A DNA stretch of 32,086 nucleotides from JAIXWP01 sp046309775. Lineage in GTDB: Bacteria; Bacteroidota; Bacteroidia; Flavobacteriales_D; Sanyastnellaceae. The translations under genes and the position numbers were made by a program. The notes under the pieces were generated by a model, which worked only from the letters and a program-made list of their open reading frames with translations, did not search any database and was not told the origin of the DNA. The stretch's first letter is position 1, and each line of letters starts with the position of its first letter. Below are positions 6,313 through 14,217 of this stretch, one piece after another. The stretch covers positions 1 through 32,086 of the forward strand of contig JBKCOM010000043.1 of assembly GCA_046309775.1 (NCBI GenBank), written 5' to 3'.

Positions 6313-7569
6313 ATGAGCACAGAACAAACGACGCTTTCATCACTGCTTACTTCCTCAGAATCAATGAGACTCGAGGACAAATATGGTGCGCACAACTACC
6401 ACCCCATACCTGTGGTGATAGATAAAGGTGAAGGCGTCTATGTTTGGGATTTGGAAGGCAAGCGCTATTTCGACTTCCTTTCTGCCTACTCTGCCGTGAA
6501 TCAAGGGCATTGTCATCCCCGTATCATCAAGGCCCTTACAGAGCAAGCCACTAAGGTAACCCTCACCAGCCGCGCGTTTTATAATAGTCGACTCGGTGTT
6601 TATGAAAAATTCATCACTGATTTCTTTGGCTACGACAAAGTATTACCAATGAATACGGGCGTTGAAGGTGGCGAGACTGCCATGAAATTAGCCCGTCGTT
6701 GGGCGTATGATGTGAAGAAAGTTCCAGCTAATGAAGCGAAGATGGTATTCGTGGAAGGAAACTTCTGGGGCCGCACGCTCGCTGCGATCTCTTCTTCCAC
6801 TGACCCGAGCAGCACCAATGGTTTCGGTCCGTTTGTACCCGGCTATATCATCGTTCCTTATAACAACCTTCAGGCATTGGAAGACGCATTCAAAGCCGAA
6901 CCGAATATTGCTGGATTCATGTTCGAACCTATTCAGGGTGAAGCGGGCGTAGTTGTTCCAGACGAAGGATACATCAAAGGAGTAAGAGATCTTTGCACAA
7001 AATACAATGTGCTCATGATTGCAGACGAGGTTCAAACAGGCCTCGCACGCACTGGAAAAATGCTCGCATGTGATCATGAAAATGTAAAACCAGATATTCT
7101 TGTGTTGGGCAAGGCACTCAGTGGCGGTGTGCTTCCGGTGGCAGCAGTGCTAGCCAATGATGAGGTGATGCTCACCATCAAGCCGGGCGAACATGGCAGC
7201 ACGTACGGCGGTAATCCATTGGCTTGCGCAGTAGCTACAGAAGCTCTCAAAGTGTTGGTAGACGAAAAGCTCAGCGAAAATGCAGAGCGTCTTGGTAAAA
7301 AATTCAGAAGCGCGATGCAAGCGCTGATCGCACAAACCGACCTCATCACTTTGGTGCGCGGAAAAGGGCTTCTCAACGCCATCGTGATTGATGACACGGA
7401 AGACAGCCACAAGGCTTGGGATTTGTGCATTCAACTTGCAGAAAATGGATTGCTTGCAAAGCCTACGCACGGCAATATCATTCGCTTTGCGCCTCCACTG
7501 GTAATTACAGAGGCTCAACTCGATGAATGTATCGACATTATTACCTCAACAGTACTAAATTTCAAGTGA
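6313..7569 (+). CDS. rocD: Ornithine--oxo-acid aminotransferase
   Basis: PLP-dependent class III aminotransferase of 418 residues. It moves the delta-amino group of ornithine to 2-oxoglutarate, giving glutamate semialdehyde, and so links arginine breakdown to proline and glutamate. The PLP lysine is Lys267 in LVLGKALSGG, the ring-nitrogen aspartate is Asp238 in IADEVQTGLARTGK, and the cofactor loop GVEGGETAMKLARRWAY is present. The N-terminal KYGAHNYHPIPVVI is typical of ornithine aminotransferases rather than acetylornithine or GABA aminotransferases, so the assignment is firm. It converges on the cystathionine beta-synthase gene through a 24-bp perfect palindrome; the palindrome lacks a T-run in the rocD direction. 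Confidence 0.95.
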   Translation: MSTEQTTLSSLLTSSESMRLEDKYGAHNYHPIPVVIDKGEGVYVWDLEGKRYFDFLSAYSAVNQGHCHPRIIKALTEQATKVTLTSRAFYNSRLGVYEKFITDFFGYDKVLPMNTGVEGGETAMKLARRWAYDVKKVPANEAKMVFVEGNFWGRTLAAISSSTDPSSTNGFGPFVPGYIIVPYNNLQALEDAFKAEPNIAGFMFEPIQGEAGVVVPDEGYIKGVRDLCTKYNVLMIADEVQTGLARTGKMLACDHENVKPDILVLGKALSGGVLPVAAVLANDEVMLTIKPGEHGSTYGGNPLACAVATEALKVLVDEKLSENAERLGKKFRSAMQALIAQTDLITLVRGKGLLNAIVIDDTEDSHKAWDLCIQLAENGLLAKPTHGNIIRFAPPLVITEAQLDECIDIITSTVLNFK

Positions 7570-7572
7570 TAG

Positions 7573-7600
7573 AAAAAACCGAATGAACGTTCATTCGGTT
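7573..7600 (-). terminator. 24-bp perfect palindrome with T-run, terminator of the CBS gene
   Basis: Bases 7577-7600 read the same on both strands, with arms CCGAATGA and TCATTCGG around ACGT and AA/TT outside. On the minus strand a run of six T (7578-7573) ends the stem, which gives an intrinsic terminator; the palindrome overlaps the gene's TAA stop by two bases. A 22-bp identical copy lies inside a coding sequence at 23379-23400, so a protein-binding role is also possible. Confidence 0.65.
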
Positions 7601-8960
7601 ATGCTATACATCCTATTATATCGTACTTTGTGATGATATGATGTTTGCCGCTGTGGAGTTTTACGAGCACAGCAGGAGTTTCTTTATTAATCAGTTTCGA
7701 AACTGCCGCGATGTCCGCATCTTCATCCACAATCGGGAATGGCGCACCCATTACTTCCTCAATTTTCTTATCGAGAAGTTTGGCGTCTTCCACAAGAAGC
7801 TGGAAGATTTTCGACTCATCAATAGAGCCTGCCAAAGCATCGTCTTTCATCACAGGAATTTGTGTGATATTGTATTTTTTCATTTTAGCCACGGCATGAC
7901 TCACCAACTCTCCTGAACCTACAGTGACAAGGGGTTTATCAAGATTGCCAGCCACTAAATCCTTAGCAGTCTTCTTTTCTTCTTCCAAAAATCCTCTGTC
8001 GCGCATCCATTCATCATTAAACATTTTTCCGAGATAGCGCGTGCCGTGGTCGTGGAAAATAACCACTACCACATCGTTTGGACCGAACATGTGTTTCACT
8101 TGTAATAGTCCTGCGATGGCGCTTCCCGCGCTGTTTCCAACGAAGATTCCCTCTTGGCGCGCGATCTGACGCGTCATAATCGCAGCGTCTTTATCTGTTA
8201 CTTTTTCAAAATGATCGATCAAATCGAAGTTGACATTCTTCGGTAAGAAATCCTCACCGATACCTTCGGTGATGTAAGGATAGATTTCATTTTTATCAAA
8301 AATACCTGTCTCTTTGTACTTCTTGAAAACAGAACCGTAGGTGTCGATACCAATGATCTTCACGTTCGGATTTTTTTCTTTTAAATAACGCGCAGTTCCG
8401 CAGATGGTTCCGCCAGTACCAACACCCACTACGAGGTGTGTAATCTTTCCTTCGGTTTGTTCCCAAATCTCCGGACCAGTGGATTCATAATGAGCCTGGG
8501 CATTGCTCGGATTGTCGTATTGATTGGGCTTCCAGCTATTGGGCACCTCTTTTTCCAGTCGGCTCGAAACGGAGTAATAGGAGCGAGGATCTTCGGGTTC
8601 TACGTTTGTTGGACAAACAATTACCTCAGCACCGAAAGCTCTGAGTGCATCGAACTTTTCCTTTGATTGTTTATCTGTAGAAGTGAAAATACATTTATAT
8701 CCTTTGACCACTGCGGCAATCGCGAGGCCCATTCCTGTATTACCACTGGTGCCCTCAATGATGGTCCCACCGGGTTTCAAACGACCGTCCTTTTCAGCAT
8801 CCTCAATCATTTTAAGAGCCATGCGGTCTTTGATAGAATTGCCAGGGTTGGTGGTTTCGATTTTCGCCAAAACCAGTGCAGGAATGTCCTTAGCAATCTT
8901 GTTGAGCTTTACCAAAGGCGTATTTCCGATGGTCTCTAGAATATTATGTGCGTACTTCAT
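7599..8960 (-). CDS. Cystathionine beta-synthase (PLP core plus CBS-domain pair)
   Basis: PLP-dependent beta-replacement enzyme of 453 residues, condensing serine (or O-acetylserine) with homocysteine to cystathionine, with cysteine synthase as the alternative reaction. The fold type II core covers residues 1-320: Lys44 (NPGNSIKDR) binds PLP, TSGNTG at 71-76 holds the carboxylate of the substrate, and VGTGGTICG holds the PLP phosphate. Residues about 335-453 form two CBS motifs (VSHAVAKMKKYNITQIPVM; AVSKLINKETPAVLVK), a regulatory adenosyl-binding pair found in eukaryotic-type CBS and its bacterial relatives. There is no N-terminal heme domain. It has a good -7 element (TACCTTTG) 24 bases before its start and a palindromic terminator. 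Exact substrate preference cannot be read from sequence. Confidence 0.93.
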   Translation of the reverse strand: MKYAHNILETIGNTPLVKLNKIAKDIPALVLAKIETTNPGNSIKDRMALKMIEDAEKDGRLKPGGTIIEGTSGNTGMGLAIAAVVKGYKCIFTSTDKQSKEKFDALRAFGAEVIVCPTNVEPEDPRSYYSVSSRLEKEVPNSWKPNQYDNPSNAQAHYESTGPEIWEQTEGKITHLVVGVGTGGTICGTARYLKEKNPNVKIIGIDTYGSVFKKYKETGIFDKNEIYPYITEGIGEDFLPKNVNFDLIDHFEKVTDKDAAIMTRQIARQEGIFVGNSAGSAIAGLLQVKHMFGPNDVVVVIFHDHGTRYLGKMFNDEWMRDRGFLEEEKKTAKDLVAGNLDKPLVTVGSGELVSHAVAKMKKYNITQIPVMKDDALAGSIDESKIFQLLVEDAKLLDKKIEEVMGAPFPIVDEDADIAAVSKLINKETPAVLVKLHSGKHHIITKYDIIGCIA

Positions 8961-8983
8961 TTTCTAATTATAAAAAAGTGAAA

Positions 8984-8991
8984 CAAAGGTA
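8984..8991 (-). promoter_or_regulatory. -7 element for the CBS gene
   Basis: TACCTTTG on the minus strand matches TAnnTTTG, 23 bases before the start codon. TTTA about 18 bases upstream is a near match to the -33 TTTG. Confidence 0.5.
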
Positions 8992-9004
8992 GTCAAGCCA
9001 CGGT

Positions 9005-10582
9005 TCAACTAAATCGAATGGATTTGATTGGTGTAATGCGGCTGACATACTTCGCTGGAATTAATAAAATGGCAAAACAAACAATCACAACACCAATGTT
9101 GAGCAATAAAAACTCGAGCCACACCAATTCAATCGGAACGGTGTCTACATAATAATTTGCTGGATCGAGCGGTATGATGTGAAAGTAATATTGAATCACC
9201 GCGAAGCCAATTCCAATGATGTTTCCGATCAACATTCCTTTCCCAATGATAACCATAGCGTGCACTACGAATACTTTTACAATGGGGCCGTCAGTTGCGC
9301 CAAGGGCCTTTAAGGTGCCAATCATCTGTTGGCGCTCGAGGATAATAATCAACAGCGCCGAAGTCATATTGACGATTGAAATCACAATCATCAAAATAAT
9401 GATGATGATTACGTTGATATCTAGCATCGCGAGCCACGAGAAGATTTCGGGTGAGCGATCAGTGACTTTAAAAACTTGTAAGTCGTATGGCAGTGAGTTG
9501 AAGATGCGGTCGTCGGCAGAGAGCAATTGCTCGTAATCATTGATCAGCACTTCATAGCCACCGATGTATTGGCTTTGCGAGCCTCCTCCACTACTGGTGC
9601 TGACGACGAATGGTGAGCAATTGGTAGCGTTGTCATCGATAAAGTCTATGGTGGCGAAGGCGGTGTCTTGTTGTGTATCCTCACCATCTCTCAGTACAAC
9701 GTAGAAAGAAGTGTCTTTGGCGGCCTGTAAGAAGTGCGGCCCCTCGCCCGACCACTCCGGATTGCTCCATTCAAATGAATAGAAGCCATCGCCTCCAAAA
9801 CCAGCCGCGCCTACCATGATATAATCACCCGTGCACACTGTATCTATGAGCAATTGTGCTTGCAACCCCCATCCACTGAGCTTTTGGACATGACCAATAT
9901 CTGTGAAAACATATTGAGAGTCATAGTCTTCCAATCCTGTTTCGTAAATGCCTACAATCGTAAAGTTGCGTTGACGGGCATCGTTTTGATCATTCACAAA
10001 ATAAATGCTCACCTTATCTCCGAGAGATAATCTCAATTTTCGAGCTAGGATGGTCGAAAGAACTACCTGATTGGCCTCAAGGCTATCGTGGTCTAGAATT
10101 TTTCCCTCTTTAAGCACCGAATTGATGAATTGCCAATCGTAATCTTTATCAACTCCCTTAATAGCTACGCCTTGTAAACCTTCTTTTGATTCTATGATTC
10201 CGGGCTTCGCTGCAAAAACCTGAACATGCTTTACGCCTTCAATTTTTTTCAAATTCTCGTAAACAGATTTATCGAAGAGTAAGCGCTGCGAATCTTTGCT
10301 GACGTTATCGCGATTGGACACCACTTGAAAATGAGAGCCAAAACCTATTACCATTCCTCTCACTTCATTTTGAAAACCTTTCACGATTGCCACCGAAAGA
10401 ATCATCAGCATCACTCCCACGGCAACGCCCCAAGTGGCAATGCGCACGATAGGACGAGAAATCCTTTGTTTCTCATCGCCTTTGATAATTCTTCTTGATA
10501 TGAATGACGTTAAATCCAGATGGCACAATTTTGAGGGTAAAAGTACACCCGCAGTATCAAAACTGCGTTCATTATTGCACAT
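9005..10582 (-). CDS. LolC/LolE-like ABC transporter permease (FtsX family) with extra periplasmic insertion
   Basis: Inner-membrane permease of the lipoprotein-release (LolCDE)/MacB-FtsX family. One membrane helix near the N-terminus (ATWGVAVGVMLMILSVAIV) is followed by a large periplasmic domain and three C-terminal helices (around VIIIIILMIVISIVN, GMLIGNIIGIGFAVI and NIGVVIVCFAILLI). ILERQQMIGTLKALGA is the classic FtsX segment. Family members usually have about 400 residues; this one exceeds 500 because of an insertion of roughly 95 residues between the GHVQKLSGWG and GGYEVLINDY segments (about 9570-9860). The start is uncertain: ATG at 10582 avoids the divergent NamZ start at 10590, but TTG at 10528 or CTG at 10519 fit the usual short N-terminus (LTSFISRRI) better. 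No ATPase subunit gene is adjacent. Confidence 0.88.
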   Translation of the reverse strand: MCNNERSFDTAGVLLPSKLCHLDLTSFISRRIIKGDEKQRISRPIVRIATWGVAVGVMLMILSVAIVKGFQNEVRGMVIGFGSHFQVVSNRDNVSKDSQRLLFDKSVYENLKKIEGVKHVQVFAAKPGIIESKEGLQGVAIKGVDKDYDWQFINSVLKEGKILDHDSLEANQVVLSTILARKLRLSLGDKVSIYFVNDQNDARQRNFTIVGIYETGLEDYDSQYVFTDIGHVQKLSGWGLQAQLLIDTVCTGDYIMVGAAGFGGDGFYSFEWSNPEWSGEGPHFLQAAKDTSFYVVLRDGEDTQQDTAFATIDFIDDNATNCSPFVVSTSSGGGSQSQYIGGYEVLINDYEQLLSADDRIFNSLPYDLQVFKVTDRSPEIFSWLAMLDINVIIIIILMIVISIVNMTSALLIIILERQQMIGTLKALGATDGPIVKVFVVHAMVIIGKGMLIGNIIGIGFAVIQYYFHIIPLDPANYYVDTVPIELVWLEFLLLNIGVVIVCFAILLIPAKYVSRITPIKSIRFS

Positions 10583-10589
10583 TTGTCTT

Positions 10590-11786
10590 ATGAAATTTGT
10601 ATTACTCCTTGTACTTGCCATGTCGTGCGCCACGCCCAAAGCCAGCAATAGCGCTCCCGATGGCACTTCCAAGATTACGGTTGGTGCTGAAAGAACCAAT
10701 GATTACATCCCTCTTCTAAAGGGAAAAAATGTAGCTGTGGTTGCCAACAACACCTCTCGTATCCAACGCACACACCTCGTAGACTCACTTCTGTCATTGG
10801 GCATTCAAATACAAAAAGTATTTGCACCCGAACATGGCTTTCGTGGCGATCATGGAGCGGGTGAAACCGTGAAGTCTGATGTGGATGCCAAGACCGGCCT
10901 TCCCCTCATTTCACTTTATGGAAAAAATAAAAAGCCCTCTACCGAGCAACTGAAAGGCATAGAGGTGGTGGTGTTTGACATCCAGGATGTGGGAGCGCGA
11001 TTCTACACCTATATCAGCACCATGCATTACGTAATGGAAGCATGCGCTGAATTAAAAATACCAGTGATCATACTGGACCGTCCAAATCCAAACGGGCATT
11101 ACGTTGACGGGCCTGTTCTGGATTTAAAATTCCAATCGTTTGTGGGTATGCACCCCATTCCTATCGTGCATGGATGTACCGTGGGTGAATTGGCAAAAAT
11201 GATCAATGGTGAAAAGTGGCTTAAAAACGGAATCAACTGCGACCTTACAGTAATTCCATGTGTGAACTATGATCATACCATGAGCTATGACCTGCCTTAC
11301 CAACCATCTCCAAATCTTCCTAACGCCACATCCATATATGCCTATCCCTCTCTTTGCTTGTTTGAAGGTACTGCCATCAGTGTTGGCCGCGGCACAGAAT
11401 ATCCTTTTCAGTGGTTTGGCTTTCCTCAGTTCAAATCGGGTAATAGGGAATTGACTCCTGTCGATTTACCAGGCATTGCAATGGATCCGCCGTTTGAAAA
11501 TCAAAGATGCAATGGGGTATTAATCGAAAATAAAAATTTATCCGATTTTCGTTCTATCAAGCAACTCCAGCTAGACTGGATTTTGCTGGCATTTAAAGAA
11601 TACGATGGTCCAGCTGTGTTCTTCAAATCACCTGATTTTTTTGACAAACTCGCGGGAAATGAGCTCTTGAGAAAACAAATCAGCGAGGGAAAGTCTCCAC
11701 AAGAAATCAGGACATCATGGCAAGAAGATTTGGACAAATACCTGAAAATGAGATCTAAATACCTACTGTATCCAGATTTCGAATAA
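10590..11786 (+). CDS. namZ: Exo-beta-N-acetylmuramidase NamZ (DUF1343), lipoprotein
   Basis: Predicted envelope hydrolase of 398 residues that removes terminal N-acetylmuramic acid from peptidoglycan fragments, as shown for the NamZ/DUF1343 family. The start at 10590 gives a lipoprotein signal, MKFVLLLVLAMSC, with Cys13 as the lipid anchor; a longer in-frame start at 10434 would run into the divergent permease and adds no recognisable sequence. Family motifs are FAPEHGFRGDHGAGE (about residues 78-92), VVVFDIQDVGARFYTYI, ILDRPNP and SLCLFEGTAISVGRGTEYPFQ (about 253-273). Length is normal for the family. It shares a short divergent promoter region with the permease and is followed by a small lipoprotein gene. 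Confidence 0.93.
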   Translation: MKFVLLLVLAMSCATPKASNSAPDGTSKITVGAERTNDYIPLLKGKNVAVVANNTSRIQRTHLVDSLLSLGIQIQKVFAPEHGFRGDHGAGETVKSDVDAKTGLPLISLYGKNKKPSTEQLKGIEVVVFDIQDVGARFYTYISTMHYVMEACAELKIPVIILDRPNPNGHYVDGPVLDLKFQSFVGMHPIPIVHGCTVGELAKMINGEKWLKNGINCDLTVIPCVNYDHTMSYDLPYQPSPNLPNATSIYAYPSLCLFEGTAISVGRGTEYPFQWFGFPQFKSGNRELTPVDLPGIAMDPPFENQRCNGVLIENKNLSDFRSIKQLQLDWILLAFKEYDGPAVFFKSPDFFDKLAGNELLRKQISEGKSPQEIRTSWQEDLDKYLKMRSKYLLYPDFE

Positions 11787-11792
11787 TATGAT

Positions 11793-11800
11793 TATCTTCG
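11793..11800 (+). promoter_or_regulatory. -7 element (TATCTTCG) for the small lipoprotein gene
   Basis: TATCTTCG stands 29 bases before the ATG at 11830, directly behind the NamZ stop codon. The same octamer precedes three other genes in the window. No TTTG at the expected -33 position. Confidence 0.4.
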
Positions 11801-11829
11801 TGCGACCAAAATCAAAGGCTTAATAGAAT

Positions 11830-12360
11830 ATGAAACTCCGCCTATTCCTCAGTTTGATTGCGTTTTCTGCAGTTATTTTTAGTGGCTGTAAAAAAACTCC
11901 CGAATATGTTGCCGAGCCCTATGCATGCAAATGCGGAAGCTTCAACTGGAGAGGCAATTCCTATGATTTGTTGGATGCGAATTATATCTTATCGGATAGT
12001 CTCGTTGATATGAGCCGCCGCTATTACATCACTGGTGATGTAAAAGAGGAAGGTCAGGCCGAGCCACATTCTGTAAACTTTATTATAGAAATTCCAGATG
12101 TAACTACTGCCATTTTCGACCTTACTGAAGATGAGGCCGAATTCGAAGCAGAGGCACAGCAAGTAAATCAAAATGACGATCTCATACCTGTTAAATACTA
12201 TCGTGCAGTATCGGGTAGAGTTACAGTAGCACCCGCCTTCTTCGGAGGCTCAGAGCAAGTGCGATACAGCGTTTTCTTGCAAGAAGTGTTCAATGGAACG
12301 GACGTCGGATCACCTTTTCCGTTCACGGGCGACTTTACTGTGGACGTGTCTATCAATTGA
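11830..12360 (+). CDS. Small lipoprotein of unknown function
   Basis: Protein of 176 residues with a clear lipoprotein signal, MKLRLFLSLIAFSAVIFSGC, lipid anchor at Cys20. The mature part is acidic in the middle (about residues 95-120, DLTEDEAEFEAEAQQ), has a CKCG motif shortly after the anchor and looks beta-rich with a final strand FTGDFTVDVSIN. I do not recognise a family. It follows namZ at 43 bases with its own promoter-like octamer, so co-regulation with the muramidase is possible but not shown. Confidence 0.75.
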   Translation: MKLRLFLSLIAFSAVIFSGCKKTPEYVAEPYACKCGSFNWRGNSYDLLDANYILSDSLVDMSRRYYITGDVKEEGQAEPHSVNFIIEIPDVTTAIFDLTEDEAEFEAEAQQVNQNDDLIPVKYYRAVSGRVTVAPAFFGGSEQVRYSVFLQEVFNGTDVGSPFPFTGDFTVDVSIN

Positions 12361-12408
12361 AACCTTTTGGCTTCATTTTAGTATAAGTGTATTGCAGAAC
12401 ACCCTATT

Positions 12409-12786
12409 ATGATCGGACAATACCTTTTTATTTTCCTATTATCATTTAGCTTACTTGGACAGCAATCGGATATCACCAAGCAGGTGATGCGAAAGCATCC
12501 TAATGGCAAGCCTTATGTGGTTCTATATTTCAGCAATGCAACAAAAGAAATGGTGAAGGAAGAAGTCTTTTTTGCAAATGGAAATTTGCAATGGACGGGT
12601 ACCTATAAAAATGAAGTGGAAAACGGCGTTTGGAAGTATTTTTACGAAAACGGAAGCTTGAAGTCAGAACAACAATATGTGAACGGTAAGGAAGATGGTA
12701 TTTGTACCGATTACGATAGTTCAGGAAAAAAAATTAAAGAAAGTCATTATACCAAAGGTAAATTGGTAAAGGAAGTAAAGTATTAA
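12409..12786 (+). CDS. Exported MORN-variant repeat protein
   Basis: Protein of 125 residues with a signal peptide (residues 1-17, ending LLG before QQ) and three to four MORN-variant repeats of about 22 residues: EEVFFANGNLQWTGTYKN, GVWKYFYENGSLKSEQQYVNG and GICTDYDSSGKKIKESHYTKG. This is the repeat class also found in YwqK-type proteins, common as small exported proteins in Bacteroidota; no enzymatic function is expected. Its TAA stop abuts the stop of the convergent pdeM gene with no base between them. Confidence 0.8.
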   Translation: MIGQYLFIFLLSFSLLGQQSDITKQVMRKHPNGKPYVVLYFSNATKEMVKEEVFFANGNLQWTGTYKNEVENGVWKYFYENGSLKSEQQYVNGKEDGICTDYDSSGKKIKESHYTKGKLVKEVKY

Positions 12787-13446
12787 TCAAGAAACCTTCA
12801 ATACTTTCTTTTCAGCAATCACCCATACACGGTCTCCCTTTTTTGGTTTTATCAGTGCAGTTCCAGTAAATTCTCCGAACGCAGGGATGACGCCATTTTT
12901 TTCTCCAAAATAAAAACATGGAAGTCTCATACTTTGACGTGCATTGCCAGTGAGCAATACGGCGGGATGAATATGTCCGGTGATGCAATATAATCCTCTC
13001 GTCAAGTCCTCCTCTTCAAAGTCGTGCTTCCAAAGCGTTTGTTCGATGACACGCTCTGCGACCACCTCAATATTTGCCCTCTCATATGCTCTATCACTGA
13101 GAATATCGTGATTGCCTTTAATAAGTGTTTTTTTAAGATTTGGATATTGCTCTAAAAAGTCAACAAAATCGCTCCACTCGGAGTTTTCGCGGCTATGGGA
13201 AAGATCTCCCAGAAAGATAATTTCACTAGGGCTGCACCACTCAATGGCCTCCACCATTTTCCAAAAATTATTCTTGTTGGCGATGGCAGGAATGGCGATC
13301 CCGTTATTGCGAAAGTGACCAGCTTTGCCTATGTGCAAGTCAGAAATTACGAGTGCTCTAATATTTGAAATATAGCAAGCACCGCTATGATGAAGTTCAA
13401 GTAAAAGGCCGTTGATATTCTCAACGGCCTCTTTCAAATTATTCAT
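12787..13446 (-). CDS. pdeM: Metallophosphoesterase PdeM (ligase-associated DNA damage response type)
   Basis: Calcineurin-like metallophosphoesterase of 219 residues. The two-metal site is complete: Asp36 and His38 (SDLHIGKAGHFR), Asp81 (GDLSHS), Asn112-His113 (KGNHD), His158 and His160 (GHIHP). The sequence DLHIGKAGHFRNNGIAIP is typical of PdeM, which in many bacteria is encoded with an ATP-dependent DNA ligase and Lhr-like helicase; those partners are not in this window. It is the last gene of a tight run DUF2723, TerC, PdeM: only one base separates it from terC. Confidence 0.9.
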   Translation of the reverse strand: MNNLKEAVENINGLLLELHHSGACYISNIRALVISDLHIGKAGHFRNNGIAIPAIANKNNFWKMVEAIEWCSPSEIIFLGDLSHSRENSEWSDFVDFLEQYPNLKKTLIKGNHDILSDRAYERANIEVVAERVIEQTLWKHDFEEEDLTRGLYCITGHIHPAVLLTGNARQSMRLPCFYFGEKNGVIPAFGEFTGTALIKPKKGDRVWVIAEKKVLKVS

Positions 13447-13447
13447 A

Positions 13448-14215
13448 TTATTTTGATGCCTTTCGCAATTTTACATTTCGCAGTCGAATGTTGAGCAACT
13501 CAACAATGATAGAGAATGCCAAAGCGATATACGCGTATGTCTTTATATCTACTCCTTCGGGAAGGTGCAATACATGGGCATCTTCTAATGCCTCTACGAC
13601 TAGAATCAATCCGATTACAACCAAGAATGCCAACGCTAACATTTTGATGGTTGGATATTCTTCAATAAATCTCGCAACGTATGGAGCGAATAATAACATC
13701 ACAATCATTGCTACAATTACTGCCATCACCATGATTGGAATGTGATTGCTCAAACCAACTGCTGTAATGATTGAATCGAGGGAGAAGACGATATCAATCA
13801 TTGTTATTTGAAAGATTGCTTTACCCATCGACATCTTACGAGAGTTGACAGCTTCTTCCTGATCCGCCTCTTTGAACTTGTGATAAATTTCGGAAGTCGT
13901 TTTAATAATCAAAAACATACCTCCGGAAAACAATATCAAACCTTTTCCAGTGACTGGTATCGAGCCGAGATGGAAAAATGGTTCTGTCAACTTTGTAATA
14001 TAGGAGATAGTGGAAAGGAGGAGTATCCTAACAACCAGCGCCATCGCAAGTCCGATGAAGCGGGCTCTCGCCTGATCCTTTTTATTGGGAATATATCCAC
14101 AGATGATAGCGATGAAGATGATATTGTCTATCCCCAAGACAATCTCCATCACGATAAGGGTAAACAGATCCAGAATTCCTGCTACACTTTGAAAGGGAAC
14201 TAAATACTCTTGCAT
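13448..14215 (-). CDS. TerC family integral membrane protein
   Basis: Membrane protein of 255 residues with about seven hydrophobic helices. The two inverted half-repeats carry the acidic family motifs, EIVLGIDNIIFIAI (about 24-37) and DIVFSLDSIITAVG (about 140-153), placed inside the membrane. TerC/Alx/YkoY proteins export manganese or assist metal loading of secreted proteins; which applies here is unknown. A charged cytoplasmic loop (HKFKEADQEEAVNSRK) lies between the halves. Two bases separate it from the DUF2723 stop and one base from the pdeM start, so the three genes are almost surely co-transcribed. Confidence 0.92.
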   Translation of the reverse strand: MQEYLVPFQSVAGILDLFTLIVMEIVLGIDNIIFIAIICGYIPNKKDQARARFIGLAMALVVRILLLSTISYITKLTEPFFHLGSIPVTGKGLILFSGGMFLIIKTTSEIYHKFKEADQEEAVNSRKMSMGKAIFQITMIDIVFSLDSIITAVGLSNHIPIMVMAVIVAMIVMLLFAPYVARFIEEYPTIKMLALAFLVVIGLILVVEALEDAHVLHLPEGVDIKTYAYIALAFSIIVELLNIRLRNVKLRKASK

Positions 14216-14217
14216 TA

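Noticed and set aside
6688..7518. Several antisense reading frames in rocD
   Set aside because: They overlap conserved catalytic segments of rocD and show no domain or start signals.
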